A stretch of 64,000 nucleotides of DNA. Source: Chryseobacterium gwangjuense. GTDB lineage: Bacteria; Bacteroidota; Bacteroidia; Flavobacteriales; Weeksellaceae. The DNA is taken from assembly GCF_021311115.1 (NCBI RefSeq), contig NZ_JAJTNP010000002.1:1-64000 (forward strand), given 5' to 3'. Under the pieces are notes generated by a model. That model made no database searches, was not told the origin of the DNA, and saw only the letters and a program-made list of their open reading frames with translations. The stretch's first letter is position 1. Each line of letters starts with the position of its first letter. Shown here piece after piece: positions 35,490 through 44,129 of the stretch. The position numbers and the translations under genes are program-made.

Positions 35490-36661
35490 TGAAGAGAGAA
35501 ATTTATATTACAGATTATAACTGCATCACGCCTTTAGGCTTTGATGTTCCTTCAAATTGGAATGCTCTTTTGGATGGAAAATCAGGCGTAGCTTTACATA
35601 AAATCATAGAAAATCAGGAGCCATTTTATGCTTCTATGATTGATTCTGAAAAACTGGAAAACGAGTTTAACAAATTCTTCGACTCCACTCAGAATGACAA
35701 TATGGTTTTCACAAGACTTGAAAAAATGTTTTTATTAAGCCTGAAGCCTTTGATTGAAAGACACGTCATTTCAGATGAAACGGCTTTTATTTTATCTACA
35801 ACGAAAGGAAATGTCAGCTTATTAAAAAATCAAAAAACTTTGCCGGAAGGAGTTTTCCTTTCCAGTTTAGCTCAAAAGATCGCTGACTTTTTCGGATTTA
35901 AAACCAAACCTATTGTGGTTTCCAATGCATGTGTTTCGGGAGTAATGGCAATTGCCGTTGCTAAAAACATGATTCAGGCAGGAAAATATAAAGATGCTTT
36001 TGTAATTGCCGGAGATGAAATTTCAGAATTTGTGATTTCAGGGTTCAATTCTTTTCAGGCGATTGGAACAGAGATCTGTAAACCTTACGACAAAACCCGT
36101 GACGGAATTAATATCGGTGAAGCAACAGCTGCGGTTTATATTACCCGTCATTACGAGGAACAAAGTGACGAAGCAATCTCACAAAACGAAAAATTTAGTT
36201 TTAAAGTATTGGGAGACTCATCAATTAATGATGCCAATCATATTTCCGGCCCGTCAAGAACCGGTGACGGATTATTTGCAAGCATCCAGAATGCAATGAT
36301 AGAAGCTAATGTTCCGACAGAAAAAATTGACTTTATTTCTGCCCACGGAACAGCAACAATATATAACGACGAAATGGAAGCCATCGCTTTCAACAGAATG
36401 GAATTACAGAATGTTCCTTTAAATAGCATGAAAGGTTATTACGGACATTGCTTGGGAGCATCAGGATTGTTGGAAAGTATTATTTCTATGGAAAGCGCAA
36501 GAAATAATATGTTAATTCCATCGAAAAATTTCAAAGAAACGGGAACATCTCAACCTTTGAATATTATCAAAGAAAACCAACCGGCAGGAATCAAATATAT
36601 TTTGAAAACAGCTTCAGGTTTTGGAGGGTGTAATGCAGCAATTGTTTTAGAAAAATGTTAA
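35489..36661 (+). CDS. Beta-ketoacyl synthase with an in-frame repeat insertion
   Basis: 390 residues, KAS II-type. The triad is intact: Cys148 (SNACVSGV), His286 ([11 protein letters not shown]) and His320 ([10 protein letters not shown]). It catalyses chain extension on ACP. Around residues 220-231 it carries [12 protein letters not shown], encoded by a dispersed repeat (36146-36180), between the strand AAVYIT and FKVLGDSS, where relatives have a short turn. The motifs on both sides are normal, so the protein is probably still active. One base separates its stop from the next gene. Confidence 0.9.
   Translation: MKREIYITDYNCITPLGFDVPSNWNALLDGKSGVALHKIIENQEPFYASMIDSEKLENEFNKFFDSTQNDNMVFTRLEKMFLLSLKPLIERHVISDETAFILSTTKGNVSLLKNQKTLPEGVFLSSLAQKIADFFGFKTKPIVVSNACVSGVMAIAVAKNMIQAGKYKDAFVIAGDEISEFVISGFNSFQAIGTEICKPYDKTRDGINIGEATAAVYITRHYEEQSDEAISQNEKFSFKVLGDSSINDANHISGPSRTGDGLFASIQNAMIEANVPTEKIDFISAHGTATIYNDEMEAIAFNRMELQNVPLNSMKGYYGHCLGASGLLESIISMESARNNMLIPSKNFKETGTSQPLNIIKENQPAGIKYILKTASGFGGCNAAIVLEKC
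36146..36180 (+). repeat. Dispersed repeat (CGTCATTACGAGGAA family) inside a ketosynthase gene
   Basis: A 35-bp copy of the short repeat whose usual form is, from memory, CGTCATTGCGAGGAA..GAAGCAATCTC in many bacterial genomes. It is in frame and reads [12 protein letters not shown]. Its outline resembles the TGTCATTCTGA family found three times in the window. Confidence 0.75.
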
Positions 36662-36662
36662 G

Positions 36663-37211
36663 ATGAAACCGATGAAAAAAACAGACATTTGCACCATAGA
36701 AAACTCAAAAATTATTCTCAACAATAAAATTATTTTTGAAACTCAGACCGAAAACTTTTCAGACTTTGCAAAAGAAGCTTATAAAAGTTTAGAGCTAAAT
36801 TATCCTAAGTTTCACAAAATGGATAGCTTAAGCAAACTTGCTTTTCTTGCCTCTGAAATGATTTTAAAAGATGAAGACCACAGCAGGACAGCTTTGGTTT
36901 TCGCCAACAGATCATCAAGTTTAGACACCGACTTTAAGTACCAAGAAAGTATCAATTCTCAGGAAAATTATTTCCCGAGCCCTGCGGTTTTTGTGTACAC
37001 TTTGCCTAACATTTGTGTAGGTGAAATCAGTATTAAACACAAAATGCAGACAGAGAATGCTTTTTTTGTGTTGGATGAATTTGATGAACAATTTTTAAAC
37101 GATTACTCAGAACAGATTTTACAGTCAGGAAAGGCTGATAAAGTATTGTGTGGCTGGGTAGAGCTTTATCAAGATAATTATAATGCTTTCGTATATTTGC
37201 TAAACAGATAA
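36663..37211 (+). CDS. Stand-alone ketosynthase N-terminal half, no catalytic Cys
   Basis: 182 residues (ATG at 36663; a second ATG at 36672 is possible). It resembles only the first half of a ketosynthase: [35 protein letters not shown], ending in [16 protein letters not shown]. The nucleophile position reads [13 protein letters not shown] rather than TACSSG, and the C-terminal His motifs are absent. It is therefore probably a structural partner of a ketosynthase. The gene follows one by a single base. This is not a truncation scar: ends are clean. Confidence 0.75.
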   Translation: MKPMKKTDICTIENSKIILNNKIIFETQTENFSDFAKEAYKSLELNYPKFHKMDSLSKLAFLASEMILKDEDHSRTALVFANRSSSLDTDFKYQESINSQENYFPSPAVFVYTLPNICVGEISIKHKMQTENAFFVLDEFDEQFLNDYSEQILQSGKADKVLCGWVELYQDNYNAFVYLLNR

Positions 37212-37248
37212 AAATAAACATTTAAATCTATATAAAATTTCACAAAAT

Positions 37249-37809
37249 ATGAAACATCTCTTTTTATTGCTAACTTTTATACTAGGATTTACAAGCTGTG
37301 CTCAAAAAGTTAAAATTGAGAATTTCAATTTAATAAGTTATGATATTAACTCATCTAATAAAGTTGAATTTAAATCATATTCTACTATAGATAAAAATGG
37401 GAAACTAAATGTTTATATCAATGGTTATAAAGGAGAGACTTACTATTCTTATCAATTGAATGATGAAGAAATTACAATAATAAATCAATTAGATAAAGAC
37501 AATCTTGAATACTTTATTTCAAAAAAGCAATTGGAACCCAATCATTTTTATGCAGGAGACAGAGATTATATTTCATTTCAAAAAAAGAAAAAGAAAAAAG
37601 AAATATGCTTTATCCTTCCTTTAATGAGCCAAGAGTTTCAAGGAATTTTGAAAATGCTTGAAGACAAAATTTACTCGCAGCAAAATACTGCAGAAATTTC
37701 AAAATTTAATATTGATTTCAATCAATTAGAAAAAAATATTTTAAAACAAAATCAAATTGACAATTATCTACCACAAAAAACATTACCTCCTCCCCCAATG
37801 TCAAGATAA
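37249..37809 (+). CDS. Lipoprotein, unknown function, probable late insertion in the cluster
   Basis: 186 residues with a lipoprotein signal (LLLLTFILGFTSC-type, lipobox FTSC near 17-20). The rest is polar, with a run of lysines (QKKKKKKEI) and a proline tail (LPPPPMSR). The base composition is visibly more AT-rich than its neighbours, and nothing in it suggests a pigment role. It separates the Cys-less ketosynthase half from ACP. No family recognised. Confidence 0.6.
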   Translation: MKHLFLLLTFILGFTSCAQKVKIENFNLISYDINSSNKVEFKSYSTIDKNGKLNVYINGYKGETYYSYQLNDEEITIINQLDKDNLEYFISKKQLEPNHFYAGDRDYISFQKKKKKKEICFILPLMSQEFQGILKMLEDKIYSQQNTAEISKFNIDFNQLEKNILKQNQIDNYLPQKTLPPPPMSR

Positions 37810-37869
37810 TAACTTTTGAATTATGGAAGGATAAGTAATTGTTTTGTGGTAACTATTATAATAAAATTT

Positions 37870-38127
37870 ATGGAAAACTTAAGAGAAGAATTAAAACACA
37901 AAATCATCGAAGTTCTTAACCTTGAAGACGTTGCAGTAGAAGAAATCAAAGATACAGATCCTTTATTCGGAGGAGGTCTTGGATTGGATTCTATCGACGC
38001 TCTTGAATTGATCGTTCTACTTGATAAAGAATACGGAATCAAATTAGCCGATCCTAAAAAAGGAAAAGAGATTTTCGCTTCTATCGAGACTATGGCGAAA
38101 TTCATTGAAGAAAACAGAACGAAATAA
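37870..38127 (+). CDS. Acyl carrier protein (first in cluster)
   Basis: 85 residues from ATG at 37870 (MENLREELKHK); an upstream TTG-started frame adds an unlikely hydrophobic leader. Phosphopantetheine serine in GLGLDSIDALEL (about Ser39). Acidic, four-helix ACP layout. It carries the growing polyene or the beta-ketoacyl chain. A hairpin repeat lies just 3' of it (38141-38188). Confidence 0.9.
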   Translation: MENLREELKHKIIEVLNLEDVAVEEIKDTDPLFGGGLGLDSIDALELIVLLDKEYGIKLADPKKGKEIFASIETMAKFIEENRTK

Positions 38128-38140
38128 AATAATTTACCGA

Positions 38141-38188
38141 TGTATCAATGTAACAGTCTAGCAATTGGTAAACTGTTATATTGATACA
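38141..38188 (+). repeat. Hairpin repeat 3' of the first ACP gene
   Basis: Arms 38141-38157 (TGTATCAATGTAACAGT) and 38172-38188 pair at 16 of 17 positions over a 14-base loop. It shares the words CAATGTAACA and CAGTCTA(G/A)CAA with the larger inverted repeat at 49706-49772. Confidence 0.75.
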
Positions 38189-38205
38189 TTGTTACATTTT
38201 GCAAA

Positions 38206-39405
38206 ATGGGTCAAAAAATTGCCATAACAGGAATGGGCATCATTTCCTCCATCGGAAACAATGTGGAGGAAAATTTGAGTTCGTTAAAATCCGGAAAACA
38301 TGGAATTTCAGACATTCAGTTGTTTGAAACACGTCACGCCGGAACTATAAAAACGGGCGAAATCAAATGGTCTAATGAAGAGCTTGTACAGAAACTTCAG
38401 TTACATGAAGATAATAATGCTACAAGAACCTCTTTATTAGGAATGGTTGCCGCAAAAGAAGCCGTAGAAAGTGCTGGAATAACCGACATTAATGGATATA
38501 AAACAGGTTTGATTTCCTCAACAAGTGTTGGCGGAATGGATATTACCGAAAAATATTTCTACAGCTACGAAGACTTTCCTGAAAAACAAAAATATATTGA
38601 CGCTCATGATGCAGGAAATTCATCATTGCTGATTGCAGATTATTTGGGTTTAAAAGGAATGGTTTCTACCATCAGTACAGCCTGTTCTTCTGCAGCCAAT
38701 GCGATTATGATGGGTGCAAAATTGATTAAGAACGGAGTTTTAGACCGTGTAATTGTCGGCGGAACAGATTCTCTTTCAAAATTTACTTTGAATGGTTTCA
38801 ATACGTTGATGATTCTTACCGACTCATACAACACGCCTTTCGATAACGACAGAAAAGGTTTGAATTTAGGGGAAGCAGCTGCTTTCATTATTTTGGAATC
38901 TGATGAAGTCGTGAAAAAGGAAAATAAAAAAGTTCTCGGTTATCTTTCTGGGTATGGAAACGCCAACGATGCTCATCACCAAACCGCTTCTTCAGAAAAC
39001 GGACAAGGAGCCTATTTAGCGATGGAAAAAGCATTGAAAGTTTCTGGTTTAGATAAAGAAAATATCGATTATATCAATGTTCACGGAACGGCAACTCCCA
39101 ATAATGATTTATCGGAAGGAATTGCCATGATCAGAATTTTTGGAGAAAACAATGTTCCGGAATTCAGTTCTACGAAAGCATTTACAGGTCATACCTTAGC
39201 CGCTGCTGCTGGAATTGAAGCGGTGTATTCTTTATTGGCCATTCAAAACAATCTTATTTTCCCGAATCTGAATTTTAAAACAAAAATGGAGGAATTTGAT
39301 TTGACGCCGGTAACTGAACTCAAAGAGAAAAACATTAACCACGTTCTTTCCAATTCATTTGGTTTTGGAGGAAACTGTTCAACTTTAATTTTCTCAAAAT
39401 CATGA
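38206..39405 (+). CDS. Beta-ketoacyl synthase (KAS II-type)
   Basis: 399 residues, full length. Triad intact: Cys160 (STACSSAANAI), His in NVHGTATPNND (about 302) and His in GHTLAAAAGIEA (about 329). Its stop overlaps the start of the Cys-less partner (39402) by 4 bases, the classic ketosynthase plus chain-length-factor arrangement of aryl polyene and type II polyketide systems. It is likely to be the main polyene elongation enzyme. Confidence 0.93.
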   Translation: MGQKIAITGMGIISSIGNNVEENLSSLKSGKHGISDIQLFETRHAGTIKTGEIKWSNEELVQKLQLHEDNNATRTSLLGMVAAKEAVESAGITDINGYKTGLISSTSVGGMDITEKYFYSYEDFPEKQKYIDAHDAGNSSLLIADYLGLKGMVSTISTACSSAANAIMMGAKLIKNGVLDRVIVGGTDSLSKFTLNGFNTLMILTDSYNTPFDNDRKGLNLGEAAAFIILESDEVVKKENKKVLGYLSGYGNANDAHHQTASSENGQGAYLAMEKALKVSGLDKENIDYINVHGTATPNNDLSEGIAMIRIFGENNVPEFSSTKAFTGHTLAAAAGIEAVYSLLAIQNNLIFPNLNFKTKMEEFDLTPVTELKEKNINHVLSNSFGFGGNCSTLIFSKS

Positions 39406-40463
39406 GTGTAGTTTACATCAACAGTGCAGCCTGTATCTCGGTTCAGGACACTTTAAATGATAATTTCTTTCAAAATTTACAGCCTATACATTCACCTCAG
39501 ATTGTAAAAGCTATCGAACCCAATTACAAAGAATTCATCCCTCCTGCAGCCAGCAGAAGAATGTCTAAAACTGTAAAAATGAGTTCTGTGGCTTCGCATT
39601 ATGCTTTGAAAGAAGCTGGAATCGAAAATCCTGATGCGATTATTGTAGGAACAGGAATGGGATGTTCCCAGGATTCTGAAAAGTTTTTAAAAAATGTGAT
39701 TGATAACAATGAAGAGTTTTTAACTCCGACTTATTTTATTCAATCTACACACAATACCGTTGCAGGGCAAATTGCTTTAGGTTTGCAATGTCATGCTTAC
39801 AATTTCACTTATGTAAATACTTCTTCGTCTCTGGAATTCTCTTTTTTAGATGCAAAACTGCAGATTAATGATGACGAAGCAGAAAATGTCTTGGTAGGTT
39901 CAACTGACGAACAAACCGACAGAACAATGGAATTGTATCAATTAAACAAAACCATTAAAGAAGAAAAAAATCTTCCCTTTGATTATCTGAACTCAACAAC
40001 AGACGGTGTAATTTGGGGAGAAGGAGCCAGTTTTTTTGTTTTAGGAAAAGAGAAAACGGAAAGTTCTTATGCTCAACTGAAAGATATTCAAATCAGCAGC
40101 AGATTAGATTTAGATGAAACTCAATCATTTGTTGAAGAATTTTTAGCTAAAAATAAGTTAACTGCGAATGATATTGATGCTGTAATTTTAGGTTTCAGCG
40201 GAGATGCAAAATCTGATGTGTATTATACAAAAACAATGGATTTATTTCAAAATTCAGCTTTATTGTATTACAAACATTTAAGTGGAGAATTCAATGCAGC
40301 GAGTGGTTTTTCAACATTTATGGCTTGTCATATTCTTAAAAACCAGGGAATTCCGGAAGTCATGATGATTAATTCTTTAAAGAAAGAAGAAATTAAAAGC
40401 ATTCTGCTTTATAATCATTTGGGAGGGAATGATCACAGCTTGGTTTTGTTGGAAAAAGCTTAG
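39402..40463 (+). CDS. Ketosynthase-like chain-length factor
   Basis: 353 residues, ketosynthase fold but with Ser (about 141, VNTSSSLEF) where the nucleophilic Cys belongs, and shortened C-terminal motifs (LGFSGDAKSD, YYKHLSGEFNAASG). This is typical of chain-length factors, which form a heterodimer with the active subunit and set product length. The 4-base overlap with the 38206 gene supports an obligate pair. Confidence 0.85.
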   Translation: MSVVYINSAACISVQDTLNDNFFQNLQPIHSPQIVKAIEPNYKEFIPPAASRRMSKTVKMSSVASHYALKEAGIENPDAIIVGTGMGCSQDSEKFLKNVIDNNEEFLTPTYFIQSTHNTVAGQIALGLQCHAYNFTYVNTSSSLEFSFLDAKLQINDDEAENVLVGSTDEQTDRTMELYQLNKTIKEEKNLPFDYLNSTTDGVIWGEGASFFVLGKEKTESSYAQLKDIQISSRLDLDETQSFVEEFLAKNKLTANDIDAVILGFSGDAKSDVYYTKTMDLFQNSALLYYKHLSGEFNAASGFSTFMACHILKNQGIPEVMMINSLKKEEIKSILLYNHLGGNDHSLVLLEKA

Positions 40464-40483
40464 TTTGTTTAAAATATTCCAAT

Positions 40484-40631
40484 TGTCATTCTGATGAAGG
40501 AAGAATCTCTTAATAATCTTAACTCCTTAAGCTAAAACTTAATGGTTATAATTGAAACATTAAGAGCTATTTAGAGATTAAGAATAGTAAGCTTAGATTC
40601 TTCATTTCGCTTCGCTGCATTCAGAATGACA
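40484..40631. repeat. Complete TGTCATTCTGA inverted-repeat element
   Basis: Ends are perfect 11-bp inverted repeats (TGTCATTCTGA at 40484-40494, TCAGAATGACA at 40621-40631), each followed inward by a GAAGAATCT-type segment; the centre is AT-rich. It has no ORF and no flanking direct repeat. It lies in the 220-base gap between the chain-length factor and the deacetylase and is the longest copy in the window. Confidence 0.8.
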
Positions 40632-40683
40632 GAATGAAAACATATTGAGAGTAATATAGACCAAAACTCAAAAACAATAAAAG

Positions 40684-41439
40684 ATGAAACATTATTTATT
40701 TATCCTATTTTATCTTTTCTGTAACGTTTTTATTTATGCGTTTCACGGTACTTTTTGGGTCTATTTTTTCTGTTTTCTTGGCTTTACTGCCATTCTGACA
40801 TGGGGTTCATTTGATATTACATTAGGCTATTTTATCAACAGCGTTACTCATAAAAGAACAAGGGTCAAAGAAGTTGCTCTGACTTTCGATGACGGACCGA
40901 CAGAATTCACTCCGAAGTTTTTAGATCTATTAAAAGAAAACAATGTAAAAGCCACCTTTTTCTGTATTGGCAAACAGATTGAAAAATATCCTGAAACCTT
41001 TCAACGAATCATTGCTGAAGGTCATACTATTGGGAATCACACCTATTCACATTCCAACACTACAGGATTTTTATCCGCTTCAAAAGTGGTTGAGGAAATT
41101 GAGAAATGTGATGAAGTGATATTGAAACATGGTAATCTAAAAACCGATTTATACCGTCCTCCTTTCGGAGTTACCAATCCAAGTATTGCAAAAGCCATCA
41201 AAAAAACTCATAAAAAAAGTATCGGCTGGAATGTCCGTTCTTTAGACACCATTACAGAGGATGAGAAAAAAATTTATAAAAAGGTTACCAAAGGACTCAA
41301 AAAGGGGAGCATCATTCTTCTGCACGACACTTCAGAAAAAACGTATAATGTGTTGGTGGATTTATTAGTATTTTTGGAACGTGAAAACTACTCAACGTTT
41401 GCGGTTGATTCAATGATTAAAAAACAAAAAAATGATTAA
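40684..41439 (+). CDS. Polysaccharide deacetylase family protein
   Basis: 251 residues with two N-terminal membrane helices (about 1-55), then a NodB domain: ALTFDDGPTEFTP (about 67), GHTIGNHTYSHSN (about 116), and LYRPPFG and LLHDT further on. All metal-binding motifs are present. The family removes acetyl or acyl groups from sugars or lipid-linked substrates. Its role in the pigment cluster is unclear. It overlaps lolA by 8 bases. Confidence 0.85.
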   Translation: MKHYLFILFYLFCNVFIYAFHGTFWVYFFCFLGFTAILTWGSFDITLGYFINSVTHKRTRVKEVALTFDDGPTEFTPKFLDLLKENNVKATFFCIGKQIEKYPETFQRIIAEGHTIGNHTYSHSNTTGFLSASKVVEEIEKCDEVILKHGNLKTDLYRPPFGVTNPSIAKAIKKTHKKSIGWNVRSLDTITEDEKKIYKKVTKGLKKGSIILLHDTSEKTYNVLVDLLVFLERENYSTFAVDSMIKKQKND

Positions 41440-42058
41440 AAATATTGCTTTCCTCGCCTATTTATTGGTTTCAGGTTTCTTTTTTGCACAAAATACGGCA
41501 ATGTCGGGAGCTGAAGCTAAAGCATTTGTCAATAAGGTCTCATCGGAAACTAAAGAAATAAAAACCTTACAAAGTGATTTTACTCAAACCAAGAAAATGG
41601 ATTTTTTGGATAAGAGCATTGTAACCTACGGGAAAATGTCCTTAAAAACTCCGAATATCCTGGCTTGGAAATATACAAAACCGTATCAGTACAGCATTGT
41701 TTTTAAGGATAATAAAATCTTCATCAACGATCAAGGGAAGAAATCTTCAGTTGATGCTAAAAGCAAAACTTTTGAAAAAATCAATAAACTGATTGTAGGG
41801 AGCTCAAACGGACAAATGTTCAACGATCCTGAATTTTCGGTGTCTTATTTGAAAAATGCTAATTTCAACATTGCAAAATTCACCCCAAAATCAGCTCAAT
41901 TACTGAAATATATCAAGCAAATTGAATTGAGTTTTCCGAAAGGACAATCCACCGTTTCGCAGGTAAATATGACGGAAGCTTCAGGAGATACAACAAATAT
42001 TGTTTTCAAAAACACAAAAATCAATGCGCCGATCGCTGCTTCAGAATTCAGTTTATAG
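41432..42058 (+). CDS. LolA-like outer-membrane lipoprotein carrier
   Basis: 208 residues with a signal peptide (cleavage near FFAQN). LolA fold: LQSDFTQTKKMDFLDKSIVTYG (about 46-67) followed by KMSLKTPNILAWKYTKPYQYS. In flexirubin and aryl polyene clusters a LolA-like protein is thought to move the lipid product across the periplasm. It overlaps the next gene by 35 bases. Confidence 0.85.
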   Translation: MIKNIAFLAYLLVSGFFFAQNTAMSGAEAKAFVNKVSSETKEIKTLQSDFTQTKKMDFLDKSIVTYGKMSLKTPNILAWKYTKPYQYSIVFKDNKIFINDQGKKSSVDAKSKTFEKINKLIVGSSNGQMFNDPEFSVSYLKNANFNIAKFTPKSAQLLKYIKQIELSFPKGQSTVSQVNMTEASGDTTNIVFKNTKINAPIAASEFSL

Positions 42059-42659
42059 TCTGATTCTGCTATTGTTTGTATCCTGTAAAACTTACACACT
42101 TACAGACGTAAAATCTATTTCCAATTCTGAAAAATCGGTTGAAAATTTATACTTTTCATCCAATGACGATTATGTTTATAAATGTCAAATGGATATTTAT
42201 AAAAATCACGTCAGCGGAATTTTAATTATTAAAAAAATCAACGAAACGACGCATCGTGTTGTCATGACTTCGGATTTTGGAAACAAACTCATTGATTTTG
42301 AAATTTCAGATAATGATTTCAAACTGAATTATGTTCTTCCGGATCTGGATAAAAAAATTGTCATTAATTTCTTAAAAAACGACTTTCAACAACTTTTAAA
42401 AAGACAATACCCTGTATCTGAAAGTTTTGAAAATGAAAATTCGAAGATCTACCTTTCTAAAATTGATAAAAAGGGTTATTATTTATTTTTTAACAAAGAA
42501 AATGGCTTACTGAAGCAAATCATCTATACGAAAAACAATAAGGAAAAAATCGATTTTACTTTTGATGCAAAAAAACATATCTTCGCGGATAGTTTAAATC
42601 TTCAACATAAAGATTTCAAAATCAATATAAAACTATTTCAAATAACCGAAACGGAATAA
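42024..42659 (+). CDS. Lipoprotein of the LolA/exporter group
   Basis: 211 residues from ATG at 42024 (MRRSLLQNSVYSLILLLFVSCK), a good lipobox (FVSC) within 22 residues. It starts inside the lolA gene; other ATGs are too late to leave a signal. The rest is a beta-rich soluble domain without recognised motifs. By position it may correspond to the outer-membrane lipoprotein found next to LolA and MMPL proteins in aryl polyene clusters, but I cannot show homology. Confidence 0.7.
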   Translation: MRRSLLQNSVYSLILLLFVSCKTYTLTDVKSISNSEKSVENLYFSSNDDYVYKCQMDIYKNHVSGILIIKKINETTHRVVMTSDFGNKLIDFEISDNDFKLNYVLPDLDKKIVINFLKNDFQQLLKRQYPVSESFENENSKIYLSKIDKKGYYLFFNKENGLLKQIIYTKNNKEKIDFTFDAKKHIFADSLNLQHKDFKINIKLFQITETE

Positions 42660-42665
42660 CTTATC

Positions 42666-43268
42666 ATGAAAAAATTATCACTTATACTGATCATTCTTAT
42701 TTCAAGTTTATCATTTGCACAGGTGACTTTTAACCCTGGAATACGTGCAGGAGCAAATTTTGCAAAATTTACCCAATCTGATAGTGGTATTTATAACTGG
42801 TTTGATGAAAATTCCGGATCACATTCTTCAGGTTCCAAAGAAGAAACAGATTTTATTACTGATTTCTATATCGGATTTCAGGGAAATATAAGATTTGCAA
42901 AATTTTATGCCTTGCAACCTGAATTGAATTATTCAAGACAAGGAAGTAAAATAAAAGTGGATAATAAAACATATGAACCTAAACTTTCCTATTTCTCTTT
43001 CCAGATTGTTAACAAATTTTATTTTGACAACTTCAATATCCACGTTGGTCCATCGATAGACTTTGTATTGGCAAATAAAAATTTTGAACCTTCAAACAAT
43101 GTAGATTTAGGCTTTTTATTAGGAGCAGGCTATGATATTACTCCTAACTTCGGTATTGAAGCCAGAGTAAAAAAAGGAATTATAGAAGTAGCTTACAGCG
43201 GTGATGAAAACAGAACGAATGTTTTGCTTCAGGCAGGAGTTTACTATACATTTAATATGAAAAAATAA
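42666..43268 (+). CDS. Outer-membrane beta-barrel protein (PorT/OMP_b-brl type)
   Basis: 200 residues with signal peptide (cleavage near SFAQV) and an eight-strand small barrel: GIRAGANFAKFT, DFYIGFQGNIRF, LQPELNYSRQGSKI, LLQAGVYYTFN. Such barrels are common in Bacteroidetes; this one sits within the transport part of the cluster, so it may help house the pigment in the outer membrane. That role is inferred. Confidence 0.8.
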   Translation: MKKLSLILIILISSLSFAQVTFNPGIRAGANFAKFTQSDSGIYNWFDENSGSHSSGSKEETDFITDFYIGFQGNIRFAKFYALQPELNYSRQGSKIKVDNKTYEPKLSYFSFQIVNKFYFDNFNIHVGPSIDFVLANKNFEPSNNVDLGFLLGAGYDITPNFGIEARVKKGIIEVAYSGDENRTNVLLQAGVYYTFNMKK

Positions 43269-43271
43269 TTT

Positions 43272-43649
43272 ATGCAGACCATTCTTACAGACTTTTATAC
43301 CTTAGAATCATACGATAAGACGGAAAACGGAAGTTATACAGCCCATATTAATCTGAATAAGGATCATGACATTTTCAAGGGTCATTTCCCTGGAAATCCT
43401 GTAACTCCGGGAGTTTGTATGATGCAGATTGTAAAAGAGCTGACAGAAGAATTCACAGGTAAGAAATTATTTTTAAAGTCAGCTTCCAATGTAAAGTTTA
43501 TGGCCATTATTAATCCTTTTGAAACTCCTGAATTAACTCTTCAACTTGATATTTCTGAAAACGAGGAGGAAGTAAAAGTGAAAAATACAACTTCTTTTGG
43601 CGAGACAATTGCATTAAAAATGTCAGTAAACTATAAAAATCTGATCTAA
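43272..43649 (+). CDS. FabZ/FabA-like hotdog dehydratase
   Basis: 125 residues. Contains HFPGNPVTPGVCMMQIVKE (His about 35), matching the FabZ histidine motif, but the catalytic Glu position reads Gln (MMQ rather than LxxE). It probably dehydrates 3-hydroxyacyl-ACP during polyene extension or acts as an assisting subunit. The stop and the next start share the last base, so the genes are coupled. Confidence 0.82.
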   Translation: MQTILTDFYTLESYDKTENGSYTAHINLNKDHDIFKGHFPGNPVTPGVCMMQIVKELTEEFTGKKLFLKSASNVKFMAIINPFETPELTLQLDISENEEEVKVKNTTSFGETIALKMSVNYKNLI

Positions 43650-44125
43650 TGAAACTTATCATATCATTGCTAACAGCATTTCTTGTTTTTTTTCAAAGTG
43701 ATCTTGAAACCTTGAGAAACAGCTATTCTAAAGCTAATTTGTCTACTACCAATTTAGAAGCTTTTGTAAATACTGCTGAAAAACAAACCGGTTCTGATGC
43801 TGTAACTAAAGGTTATAAGGCAGCAGCTCAGATCATGGAAGCGAAAATCGCTAAAAAGAATAGAAAATCTCTGGTAAAATCCGGTGCTACCAATTTAGAA
43901 AGTATTATAAAGGCTAATCCTAATAATGTTGAACTACGTTTGATCAGACTAAGCGTTCAGGAAAACATTCCGAAAATCGTAGGATACAGAGGTAGTTTAA
44001 AAGATGATAAAGCCTTCATCCTCAACAATTATGGTAAGCAAAATATTGCCTTAAAAAACTATATTAAAAATTTTGCATCACAATCTAAAACCATTTCGGC
44101 AGAAGAAAGAGCAACTTTAAAATAA
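43649..44125 (+). CDS. Small exported protein, unknown function
   Basis: 158 residues with a hydrophobic N-terminus (MKLIISLLTAFLVFF) and a helical body (ANNVELRLIRLSVQENIPKI-like). No family recognised. It is held tightly between the dehydratase and GT2 genes, which supports a role in the cluster. Possibly a periplasmic helper protein. Confidence 0.6.
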   Translation: MKLIISLLTAFLVFFQSDLETLRNSYSKANLSTTNLEAFVNTAEKQTGSDAVTKGYKAAAQIMEAKIAKKNRKSLVKSGATNLESIIKANPNNVELRLIRLSVQENIPKIVGYRGSLKDDKAFILNNYGKQNIALKNYIKNFASQSKTISAEERATLK

Positions 44126-44129
44126 AACA

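Noticed and set aside
36146-36180. Frameshift or sequencing error in the ketosynthase
   Set aside because: The frame is kept before and after, and all three catalytic motifs are intact; the extra residues are explained by a known-type repeat.
40484-40631. Insertion sequence
   Set aside because: Inverted ends are present but there is no transposase frame and no target duplication; better called a REP/MITE-like repeat.
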